In this document: one piece after another, positions 9,096 to 16,040 of the stretch
Layout: the number at the start of each line of letters is the position of its first letter
Numbering within the stretch: the first letter of the stretch is position 1
DNA from: Primorskyibacter flagellatus
GTDB lineage: Bacteria > Pseudomonadota > Alphaproteobacteria > Rhodobacterales > Rhodobacteraceae
DNA: 64,000 bases
NCBI RefSeq assembly: GCF_014638275.1
Contig: NZ_BMFJ01000002.1
Span: forward strand, 124,001-188,000
Reading direction: 5' to 3'
The notes under the pieces: generated by a model
The model's input: the letters and a program-made list of their open reading frames with translations, nothing else
Database searches by the model: none
What the model was told of the DNA's origin: nothing
Translations under genes and position numbers: made by a program

Positions 9096-10015
9096 TGGAC
9101 CTGTCCGCAATCAATCCCGTCCTGCTGGTCGCCTCGCTCATGGTGGCCGCGACCGCCGTGATGATCGCCGCGATCGGAGAGCTGATCGTGGAACGCGCCG
9201 GGGTGCTGAACCTCGGCGTAGAGGGCATGATGATCACGGGTGCGATCTGCGGCTTTGCCGTGGCGGTGCAGACCGGATCGCCGCTGCTCGGGTTTGTCGC
9301 GGCGGCCGGGGGCGGCGCGCTGCTGTCGATGCTGTTTGCCTTCCTGACGCAGTTCGCCCTGGCCAACCAGGTGGCATCGGGACTGGCGCTGACGTTGTTC
9401 GGGCTGGGCCTGTCGGCGCTTCTGGGTCAGGGCTACCAGGGCATCAAGCCGCCCGCGACGCCGCGGCTCGACATTCCCATGCTGAGCGACCTGCCGGTGG
9501 TAGGACGCATCCTCTTCGGCCATGACCTGATGGTCTATTTCGGGTTGGCATTGGTCGCCGCAACCTGGGCCTTCCTGAAATACACCCGTGCCGGGCTGGT
9601 CCTGCGCGCGGTCGGAGAGAACCACGACGCCGCCCATGCGCTTGGCTACAAGGTGATCCGCATCAGGGTCATGGCGATTGCCTTCGGCGGGGCCTGCGCC
9701 GGGCTCGGCGGGGCCTATATCAGCCTGATCCGCGTGCCACAGTGGACCGAGGGGATGACCGCCGGGATCGGCTGGATCGCCCTCGCGCTCGTGGTCTTCG
9801 CCTCATGGAAGCCCTGGCGCGTTCTGCTCGGAGCTTATCTTTTTGGCGGGGTCACCGTGTTGCAGCTTAATCTTCAGGCAGCGGGGCTTGCGATTCCCGT
9901 CGAATACCTTTCCATGTCACCATACCTGATCACCATCCTCGTCCTGGTCATCATGTCCGCTGACAAGAGCCGCGCCCCTGCCTCGCTTGGCCGCGTCTTC
10001 CATGCGACGCACTGA
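9095..10015 (+). CDS. BMP-type ABC importer, permease 2
   Basis: The 306-residue membrane protein of the same permease family has ERAGVLNLGVEGMMITGA near residue 30 and ALGYKVIRIRVMAIAFGGACAG in the second half, typical of the YufQ-like partner. ATG 9095 forms a TGATG junction with the upstream stop; a GTG at 9092 would add one residue and a 4 bp overlap. Several hydrophobic segments span the protein, consistent with an inner-membrane heterodimer. Confidence 0.92.
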   Translation: MDLSAINPVLLVASLMVAATAVMIAAIGELIVERAGVLNLGVEGMMITGAICGFAVAVQTGSPLLGFVAAAGGGALLSMLFAFLTQFALANQVASGLALTLFGLGLSALLGQGYQGIKPPATPRLDIPMLSDLPVVGRILFGHDLMVYFGLALVAATWAFLKYTRAGLVLRAVGENHDAAHALGYKVIRIRVMAIAFGGACAGLGGAYISLIRVPQWTEGMTAGIGWIALALVVFASWKPWRVLLGAYLFGGVTVLQLNLQAAGLAIPVEYLSMSPYLITILVLVIMSADKSRAPASLGRVFHATH

Positions 10016-10058
10016 CGGACCGGGACGACCAGAACAGAAGACCAACAGGGAGACCACT

Positions 10059-11144
10059 ATGAACCTTACCAAACGCGCCCTTCTGACCGGCGCCGCCATG
10101 GCGATGTCGCTGGCGGCCGCGGGCACCGCCTTCGCACAGGAAAAGACCAAGGTCGGCTTCGTCTATGTCGGCCCCGTCGGCGACGGCGGCTGGACCTATG
10201 AACACGACAAGGGCCGTCAGGCGGTCGAAAAGCACTTCGGAGACCAGGTCGAGACCGTCTTCGTCGAATCCGTGCCCGAGGGGCCGGACAGCGAACGCGT
10301 GATGACCCAGATGGCGCTGGACGGGGCGAAGCTGATCTTCACCACCTCTTTCGGCTACATGGACCCGACCATCAACGTCGCCAAGAAGTTCCCGGACGTG
10401 AAGTTCGAACACGCCACCGGCTACAAGACAGCCGAGAACGTCGGCACCTATTCCGCACGCTTCTACGAAGGCCGCGCCGTGCAGGGCACCATCGCCGGCC
10501 ACATGACCAAGAGCAACGTGATCGGCTACATCGGCTCCTACCCGATCCCTGAAGTCATCCGCGGCATCAACTCTGCCTATATCCACGCCAAGAAGGTCAA
10601 TCCCGACGTCCAGTTCAAGATCGTCTGGGCCTTCACCTGGTTCGATCCGGCGAAAGAGGCCGACGCCGCCAAGGTGCTGATCGAACAGGGCGCGGACGTG
10701 ATCCTTCAGCACACCGACTCCACCGCGCCTCTGGCGGCGGCGCAGGCGGCGGGCAACGTGATCGGCTTTGGTCAGGCGTCGGACATGGCGGAGTATGCGC
10801 CGTCGCCGCGCGTCTCCTCGATCATCGACAACTGGGCGCCCTACTACATCAAGCAGACCCAGGCCGTGATCGACGGCACCTGGAAGTCCGAGATGACCTG
10901 GGACGGCATCGGCGCTGGCATGGTCGGCATCGGTGAGATCACCGACGCGGTCCCGGCGGAGGTCAAGGCCGAGGCGATGGCGCTGAAGGACAAGATCGCG
11001 TCCGGCGAATACCACCCCTTCACCGGCCCGCTGAAGAAGCAGGACGGGTCCGACTGGCTTGCCGAGGGCGAGGTTGCGGATGACGGCACGCTGGCCGGTC
11101 TGAATTTCTACGTCGAGGGGATCGAAGGCGAGATCCCGCAGTAA
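10059..11144 (+). CDS. BMP family periplasmic substrate-binding protein
   Basis: The 361-residue protein begins with a Sec signal peptide (MNLTKRALLTGAAMAMSLAA, then an AFAQ-type cleavage site near residue 27). The mature part has KVGFVYVGPVGDGGWTYEHD, the signature of the BMP/PnrA/Med family that binds nucleosides. There is no lipobox cysteine, so it should be free in the periplasm. ATG 10059 has GGGAG just upstream; an upstream in-frame ATG at 9987 would precede the signal peptide and lies in the previous gene. A terminator follows 24 bp after the stop, closing the xdh-importer unit. Confidence 0.94.
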   Translation: MNLTKRALLTGAAMAMSLAAAGTAFAQEKTKVGFVYVGPVGDGGWTYEHDKGRQAVEKHFGDQVETVFVESVPEGPDSERVMTQMALDGAKLIFTTSFGYMDPTINVAKKFPDVKFEHATGYKTAENVGTYSARFYEGRAVQGTIAGHMTKSNVIGYIGSYPIPEVIRGINSAYIHAKKVNPDVQFKIVWAFTWFDPAKEADAAKVLIEQGADVILQHTDSTAPLAAAQAAGNVIGFGQASDMAEYAPSPRVSSIIDNWAPYYIKQTQAVIDGTWKSEMTWDGIGAGMVGIGEITDAVPAEVKAEAMALKDKIASGEYHPFTGPLKKQDGSDWLAEGEVADDGTLAGLNFYVEGIEGEIPQ

Positions 11145-11168
11145 GGGTTGCAGGATCAGGCATGACAT

Positions 11169-11196
11169 GGGGCGGCCTTCACGGGCCGCCCCTTTT
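11169..11196 (+). terminator. rho-independent terminator after the BMP gene
   Basis: A perfect 9 bp stem GGGGCGGCC / GGCCGCCCC with a 6-base loop is followed by TTTT, 24 bp after the stop codon. Confidence 0.85.
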
Positions 11197-11229
11197 GTCT
11201 GGTCCGGATAATGGCCTCGGTGGTGGATT

Positions 11230-11258
11230 GGGTGGTGGGTTGAAAAACCACCCTACGC
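11230..11258. repeat. GGGTGGT...ACCACCCTACG palindromic repeat
   Basis: Inverted arms GGGTGGT (11230-11236) and ACCACCC (11247-11253) are followed by TACG. A related sequence sits after sucB at 58306-58330. It lies between convergent genes and could aid termination of the MFS gene. Confidence 0.5.
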
Positions 11259-11294
11259 CAGACGGCGGAATGGGTTCAGACCCGCCATGCCTGC

Positions 11295-12557
11295 CTACAC
11301 CGCCTCTGCCACCGCGCCCTTGTGTCCGCCGCCAACCGTCGGATATCCCTCGGCCGCGACCTTCGCGCGGCCCAGCCTCGGGTGCAGGGACCCGGCCAGC
11401 CCCCAGGCCACCAGCAGCCCCGCCCCGCCCGCGACGAAGACGCCCCAGACCGGAGCGAAGAGCAGCACCGCCCAGGCCACGCCCGGAGTCAGGATGCCCG
11501 ACACGTCGCGGAAGCTGGAATAGATCGCAGACATCTCCGTCCGCTCCGAAGGTTTGACGGCCAGCAGGAAGGGCAGGCCCGCGCTCACGTCCAGCAGGAT
11601 CAGGAAGAACGACCCGGCCATCAGGCAAAGCACCGCCAGTTCCGGCACCCCGTGCAGTGCCCCCGCCGACAGGAACAGCATCGCCCCCGCCACGAAACCC
11701 GTGCGCACCGCCCGCCGGACAGAGGTGCGCTGGATGAACCGCAGCATCAGCGGCGACAGGAACAGCGCCGCGTTGGACAGCGACAGCGCCACCCCGCCAA
11801 GCCGTTCGCCAAGTCCCGACTGTACCGCGAAGATCGGCAGGTAGACGACGTAGACCCACCATCCGCAGGACCGGAGCACTGCGAACAGCCAACCCGCGAT
11901 CAGCCGCGACTGTGCGAAGAACCGGCGGAAATAGGCGAAAGGGTTGGCCGATGGCTGATGCGCCCTGACGATCAGCCGCCCGTTGCCGAGCCGCATGATG
12001 ACGAACACAACAAGCATCGCGTAAGCCGCCAGGAGAGAGATCACGAAAGGCGCCGCCGGCCACAGCGTGTAAAGGAACACCCCGAGCGCCGGGCCCACGG
12101 TCCAGCCAAGTGCGCTGTAGAACAGCCGGGATGTCTCCAGCCGACCCAGTTCGACACGCGCGATGTAGTCCAGAACGTAGGCGTTGAAGCAGACGAAGGT
12201 CACCACGACCGCAACCGTAACGAAGCCGAGCCCTGCCACCGTGGCCGCCGGATCGCCCGTCATCGCCAGCAATGACCCCGCCGCGAACATCTGCGTTCCG
12301 GCGACGTAGAGCCAGCGCCGCGGCAGAAAACGGGTCAGGTACGGCACCGACAGCCCCACGAAGAGGGAACAGAGCCCGACGAGGAAATAGACCTCCGACA
12401 CCAGCCGCGCATCGCCAAGCGCCCGGTACATCGCCAGCGGAAAGACGGATACGAGGATGCCGCGCGCCACCGCCTCCATCGCGGCCAGGGTGGCAAAGCC
12501 CCGGACGCCCGGCGCGGGGGCGTGGCGAAGCCATTCGGGGATTCGGCGGTCGTGCAT
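11295..12557 (-). CDS. MFS transporter
   Basis: The 420-residue hydrophobic protein has about a dozen likely membrane segments and basic cytoplasmic loops such as YLTRFLPRRWLYVAG after the second or third helix, fitting a major facilitator. No substrate-specific motif is recognised. It is transcribed away from the tetR gene, and the two share a 228 bp region with a palindromic operator, so it is a plausible efflux or uptake target of that regulator. The substrate is unknown. Confidence 0.8.
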   Translation of the reverse strand: MHDRRIPEWLRHAPAPGVRGFATLAAMEAVARGILVSVFPLAMYRALGDARLVSEVYFLVGLCSLFVGLSVPYLTRFLPRRWLYVAGTQMFAAGSLLAMTGDPAATVAGLGFVTVAVVVTFVCFNAYVLDYIARVELGRLETSRLFYSALGWTVGPALGVFLYTLWPAAPFVISLLAAYAMLVVFVIMRLGNGRLIVRAHQPSANPFAYFRRFFAQSRLIAGWLFAVLRSCGWWVYVVYLPIFAVQSGLGERLGGVALSLSNAALFLSPLMLRFIQRTSVRRAVRTGFVAGAMLFLSAGALHGVPELAVLCLMAGSFFLILLDVSAGLPFLLAVKPSERTEMSAIYSSFRDVSGILTPGVAWAVLLFAPVWGVFVAGGAGLLVAWGLAGSLHPRLGRAKVAAEGYPTVGGGHKGAVAEAV

Positions 12558-12700
12558 GTCGGTTATCCGGGTCTTTCGGGCTCAGGAAGCGCGGATTGCG
12601 TGCCATTGCATGCCGGAAAGCGACCTCGGCCCGGTGAAATCGGATCATGTCGCCCCGGCGGTGGTCTTCCGCCTGCCTTTGAGAGTTTCACATCGTCCTA

Positions 12701-12728
12701 TTGAAAATTACCGACCGTTCGGTAATAA
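12701..12728 (+). promoter_or_regulatory. tetR promoter with a palindromic operator between -35 and -10
   Basis: TTGAAA (12701-12706) and TAATAA (12723-12728) are 16 bp apart. Between and across them lies ATTACCGA / TCGGTAAT, an exact 8 bp inverted repeat with 4 bp between the arms (12707-12726). This is the size expected of a TetR-family operator and suggests autorepression. That this TetR binds it is inferred from position. Confidence 0.7.
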
Positions 12729-12746
12729 AAAAGAAGTTCCGATCAC

Positions 12747-12768
12747 TGATTCCGGCGTGCCGGAATCA
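12747..12768. repeat. 22 bp palindrome in the tetR leader
   Basis: TGATTCCGGC / GCCGGAATCA are exact 10 bp inverted arms around GT, ending 17 bp before the tetR ATG. Its sequence differs from the upstream operator. It could be a second protein site or an RNA hairpin that limits translation of tetR. Confidence 0.65.
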
Positions 12769-12785
12769 CCGCGAAAGCCCGGACC

Positions 12786-13364
12786 ATGCCGCGCCCCAAG
12801 GCCGTCGACGACCCCGCTCTGATCGCCCGCCTGACCGGCGTGTTCCGCGCCGATGGCTACGACGGTGCCTCCCTGACTACGCTGGCAGGGGCTGCGGGGC
12901 TGAAGAAAGCAAGCCTCTACCACCGCTTTCCGGGCGGAAAGGCGCAGATGGCAGAGGAGGTACTGGCCGATGCGTTCGACTGGTTCGCCGCCCATGTCAT
13001 CGCCCCGCTCGACGGCCCCGGCGCGCCTGCCGACCGGCTGGACCATGCGCTGAGGAGCCTCGCGCAGTTCTACGATAACGGGCGACTGTCCTGCCTGCTC
13101 AACCAACTCGCCTCGCCCGCGGGGGAAAGCGCGGCCACCGCAGAAAGCATCCGGGCCGGGTTCATCGCCCTGACCGACGCCTTCGCCCGCCTCGCCGCCG
13201 ACGCCGGCCACCCGGCCGATACCGCCGCAAGCCGAGCAATCCGCGCCGTCGCCCTGCTGCAGGGCAGCCTCGTCATGGCGCGCGGCCTGAACGACACCCG
13301 CCCCTTCGCGGAGGCCATGGCAGGCATCCGCGATACCCTCCTGATCTCCGGAGACCGCCGATGA
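12786..13364 (+). CDS. TetR/AcrR family transcriptional regulator
   Basis: The 192-residue protein has an N-terminal TetR helix-turn-helix (residues about 8-52: YDGASLTTLAGAAGLKKASLYHRF, shown here as family pattern) and a variable helical ligand domain. It is likely a repressor. It stands between a divergent MFS gene and a downstream flavoprotein gene that overlaps its stop by 4 bp. A palindrome in its own promoter and a second in the leader point to autoregulation. The ligand is unknown. Confidence 0.9.
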   Translation: MPRPKAVDDPALIARLTGVFRADGYDGASLTTLAGAAGLKKASLYHRFPGGKAQMAEEVLADAFDWFAAHVIAPLDGPGAPADRLDHALRSLAQFYDNGRLSCLLNQLASPAGESAATAESIRAGFIALTDAFARLAADAGHPADTAASRAIRAVALLQGSLVMARGLNDTRPFAEAMAGIRDTLLISGDRR

Positions 13365-14017
13365 CCGCCCGCTACCAGTCCGTCCTCTTCACCCCCGCCG
13401 TGCAGGCCGAGCAGGATCGCCACGGCAGCCGCGCGCCCTACGCGGCGTACCTCGCCAAGCACGGCGAGGAGGCCGCGGAACCCGACAGGTTGACGCCCGA
13501 GGCCGCCGCCTTCATCGCCGCCCGCGACAGTTTCTACATGGCCAGCGTCACCGAAACCGGCTGGCCCTACATCCAGCACCGGGGCGGCCCGCGCGGCTTC
13601 CTGCGGGTGATCGACGACCGGACGATCGGCTTTGCCGACCTGCGCGGCAACCGGCAGTACATCAGCCTCGGCAACCTCGGCGTGGACAACCGGGTGTCGC
13701 TGTTCCTGATGGACTATCCCAACCGCGCCCGCCTGAAACTGATCGGCCGCGCACGCCTGACCGATCCCGAGGCGGAACCGACGCTCATGGCCACGCTCAC
13801 CGGCGCTGCGCAGGGGCCGGTGGAACATGGCATCGTCATCACCGTGGAGGCCTTTGACTGGAACTGTCCCCAGCACATCGAACCGCGCTTCACCGCCGCC
13901 GACCTGCAGCCGGAGCTGCAGCGCCTCGGCGCGCATATCGCCCGGCTGGAGGCCGACCTTGCCGCCGAACGCGCCCGGAATCAGGCCGGTAGGGGTGAAG
14001 AGCCGGGCACCCCTTGA
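13361..14017 (+). CDS. pyridoxamine 5'-phosphate oxidase-like FMN-binding split-barrel protein
   Basis: The 218-residue protein has a central split barrel: FYMASVTETGWPYIQHRGGPRG near residue 55, then GNRQYISLGNLGVDNRVSLFLMDY, typical of the general-stress/PNPOx-like FMN family. The C-terminal 45 residues are likely a coiled helix (LQRLGAHIARLEADLAAERAR). Its ATG overlaps the tetR stop (ATGA), so it is probably controlled by that repressor. The substrate is unknown; a role in flavin- or NADPH-dependent reduction is inferred only from the fold. Confidence 0.85.
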   Translation: MTARYQSVLFTPAVQAEQDRHGSRAPYAAYLAKHGEEAAEPDRLTPEAAAFIAARDSFYMASVTETGWPYIQHRGGPRGFLRVIDDRTIGFADLRGNRQYISLGNLGVDNRVSLFLMDYPNRARLKLIGRARLTDPEAEPTLMATLTGAAQGPVEHGIVITVEAFDWNCPQHIEPRFTAADLQPELQRLGAHIARLEADLAAERARNQAGRGEEPGTP

Positions 14018-14047
14018 CGCGGCCCGCCGTCCTGTCAGGGTCGCGCC

Positions 14048-15124
14048 ATGACCAGCGATATCCTTATAATTGGCGGCGGCGTGGCCGGGTTGACCGCTGC
14101 AGCAGAGCTTTCCGCCCACGCGTCCGTCACCTTGCTCGAAGCCGAACCGCAGCTTGCCTACCATGCCTCCGGCCGCTCGGCGGCGATGTTCCTCGAAGGT
14201 TACGGCAACGACACGGTCCGCGCGCTCAACACCGCCAGCGCCGACCACCACCTGCATGCCGACGGCGGCGTTCTCACCCCCCGCGCGATGATGCTGCTCG
14301 GCCCGCCGGACAGTGAGGAGGCCTTCATCCGCGAAGCCGCCGCATTCGGCCTCACCCGCATCCCCACGGAAGAGGCGCGCGCCCGCTTCCCCATCCTCGA
14401 CCCCGTGGCCAGCCCCTTCGCGGCGCTGCGCGAGGATGCCCATGACATCGACACCGACCTGCTGGTGCAGAACGCCCGCCGTCGGGCGCTTGCCAACGGC
14501 ACGACGATCCGGACCGGGCAGAAGGTGCAGGCGATCTCCGGTCCGGGCCCCTGGCGGGTCACCACGGGCGACGCCGAATACACGGCGACAACCCTCGTCA
14601 ATGCCGCCGGAGCCTGGGCGGACGAGATCGCCGCGCGCGCCGGCCTGCCCCGGATCGGCCTCACTCCGCTGCGCCGCTCCATGGCCCGCATCCCCCTTCC
14701 CGATGGCCTCGACCCCGCGACATGGCCCTTCGTCGACGTTGTCGGAGAGGCCTGGTACGCCAAGCCTGACGCCGGGATGCTGATCGTCTCGCCCGGAGAG
14801 GAAGACCCCTCGGACCCGATGGACGCCTGGGCCGACGACATGGTCATCGCCGAGGGCCTCGCCCGGTTCGAAGCACAGGTGACGATGGCCGTGACCCGCG
14901 TTCAGTCAACATGGGCGGGCCTGCGCACCTTCGCCCCGGACCGCACGCTGGTGATCGGCCGCGACCCGGTCTGCGCGGACTTCGTCTGGCTGGCGGGACA
15001 GGGCGGCTATGGCTTCCAGACCGCCCCGGCGGCGGCGGCCCTGACCCGCGCGCTGGTCAACGGCACTCCGAGCGACCTGCCCGCTCCCGTCGTCGCCGCC
15101 CTCAGCCCGGGGCGGTTCCGGTGA
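14048..15124 (+). CDS. FAD-dependent amino-acid oxidase/dehydrogenase (DAO family)
   Basis: The 358-residue protein opens with the dinucleotide-binding motif ILIIGGGVAGLTAAAEL, followed by SGRSAAMFLEGYG and, near the C-terminus, WAGLRTFAPDRTLVIG and GQGGYGFQTAPA. This pattern fits the D-amino-acid/glycine oxidase superfamily and resembles D-arginine dehydrogenase-like members. It should oxidise an amine or amino acid. It lies 30 bp after the PNPOx-like gene and overlaps the next gene by 4 bp. The substrate cannot be read from sequence. Confidence 0.85.
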   Translation: MTSDILIIGGGVAGLTAAAELSAHASVTLLEAEPQLAYHASGRSAAMFLEGYGNDTVRALNTASADHHLHADGGVLTPRAMMLLGPPDSEEAFIREAAAFGLTRIPTEEARARFPILDPVASPFAALREDAHDIDTDLLVQNARRRALANGTTIRTGQKVQAISGPGPWRVTTGDAEYTATTLVNAAGAWADEIAARAGLPRIGLTPLRRSMARIPLPDGLDPATWPFVDVVGEAWYAKPDAGMLIVSPGEEDPSDPMDAWADDMVIAEGLARFEAQVTMAVTRVQSTWAGLRTFAPDRTLVIGRDPVCADFVWLAGQGGYGFQTAPAAAALTRALVNGTPSDLPAPVVAALSPGRFR

Positions 15125-15777
15125 GCCCGCGCCTGCCGCCTTCGGCCAGCGTGGCCCATGACACCGGAGACGGCCGCCTGCACGCCCCCTCCGCCGCGCG
15201 CAACGCCGGGGTCATCGCCGATCTGCTGGAGCACGCCATGAAGGGCCGCCCCGCCTCCGGCGCGCTCGAGATTGCCTCCGGCACCGGCCAGCATGTCGTG
15301 ACCAACGCCGCCCGACTGCCGCATCTGACCTGGCAACCGACGGAGCTCGACCCAGACCGCATCGCCTCCATCGACGCCCATGTCCGACTGGCGGGCCTGG
15401 CCAACGTCCGCCCGGCGCGCATGCTGGACGCCACCCGCCCAGGCTGGTCCGCCGACGTCACGCCGCAGGATCTGATCCTGCTGGCCAACCTGCTGCACCT
15501 GATCCCGATGGCCGCCGTCACAACCCTGATCGAAGAGGCAGGCCACGCGCTGGCCCACGGCGGCACGCTGATCCTCTACGGTCCCTTCATGCGAAGCGGA
15601 ACCCTGACATCCGATGGCGACCGGCGATTCCATGCGGAACTGACCGGCGCGGACCCGACGATCGGCTATAAATCCGATACGGACATCGCGCGGCTGATCG
15701 CCGAAAGCGGAATGATCGTGGAGGAGCGGGTCGAGATGCCCGCCAACAACCTCGCCTTCCTCGCCCGCCGCAGTTGA
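15121..15777 (+). CDS. DUF938 family SAM-dependent methyltransferase-like protein
   Basis: The 218-residue protein matches DUF938: APSAARNAGVIADLL at residues 21-35, the SAM-binding LEIASGTGQHV, then QPTELDPDR and, later, YGPFMRSG. I chose the GTG at 15121, which overlaps the upstream stop (GTGA) and puts the family N-terminus at residue 1; the frame also runs open inside the preceding gene. The function of DUF938 proteins is not established. It ends the tetR-led operon, and a repeat follows the stop. Confidence 0.85.
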   Translation: MSPRLPPSASVAHDTGDGRLHAPSAARNAGVIADLLEHAMKGRPASGALEIASGTGQHVVTNAARLPHLTWQPTELDPDRIASIDAHVRLAGLANVRPARMLDATRPGWSADVTPQDLILLANLLHLIPMAAVTTLIEEAGHALAHGGTLILYGPFMRSGTLTSDGDRRFHAELTGADPTIGYKSDTDIARLIAESGMIVEERVEMPANNLAFLARRS

Positions 15778-15790
15778 CACGGTTGTGCAA

Positions 15791-15850
15791 GGGGCGCTGC
15801 CCCTCGGCGCGTGCCGCGCCTCACCCCGGGATATTTTCCGGCAAGATGAA
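15791..15850 (+). repeat. dispersed repeat copy after the DUF938 gene
   Basis: ggggcgctgcccc forms a short hairpin and is followed, 28 bases on, by GGGATATTTTCCGGCAAGATGAA. It faces the inverted copy at 15975, in the gap between convergent genes. Confidence 0.75.
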
Positions 15851-15974
15851 AGACAATCTTAACCCTGCCACGGCTATCAAGAGGCGCGGTACAGGCGGGG
15901 ACGCCGATGACCGCGCAAGGTGAAAGCCCCCCGCAGCACTGCCAAAACGGCGGCCGGCGGGGGGCCGATCCCGG

Positions 15975-16007
15975 TTTCATCTTGCCCCAAATATCCTCGC
16001 CGAAGGC
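15975..16007 (-). repeat. dispersed repeat copy, inverted
   Basis: TTTCATCTTGCC, then AAATATCC and the cgccgaaggc tail, is the reverse complement form of the repeat family. With the copy at 15791 it brackets a 124 bp space between the DUF938 and dehydrogenase genes. No gene is seen between them. Confidence 0.75.
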
Positions 16008-16040
16008 AACGGGCGTGGCCGCGCCCGCCCTGCTCTGGGT

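Noticed and set aside
6567..9110. An 847-codon minus-strand open frame opposite the ABC importer genes
   Set aside because: It has low-complexity, Arg/Gln/His/Gly-rich content typical of shadow frames and covers two clear genes.
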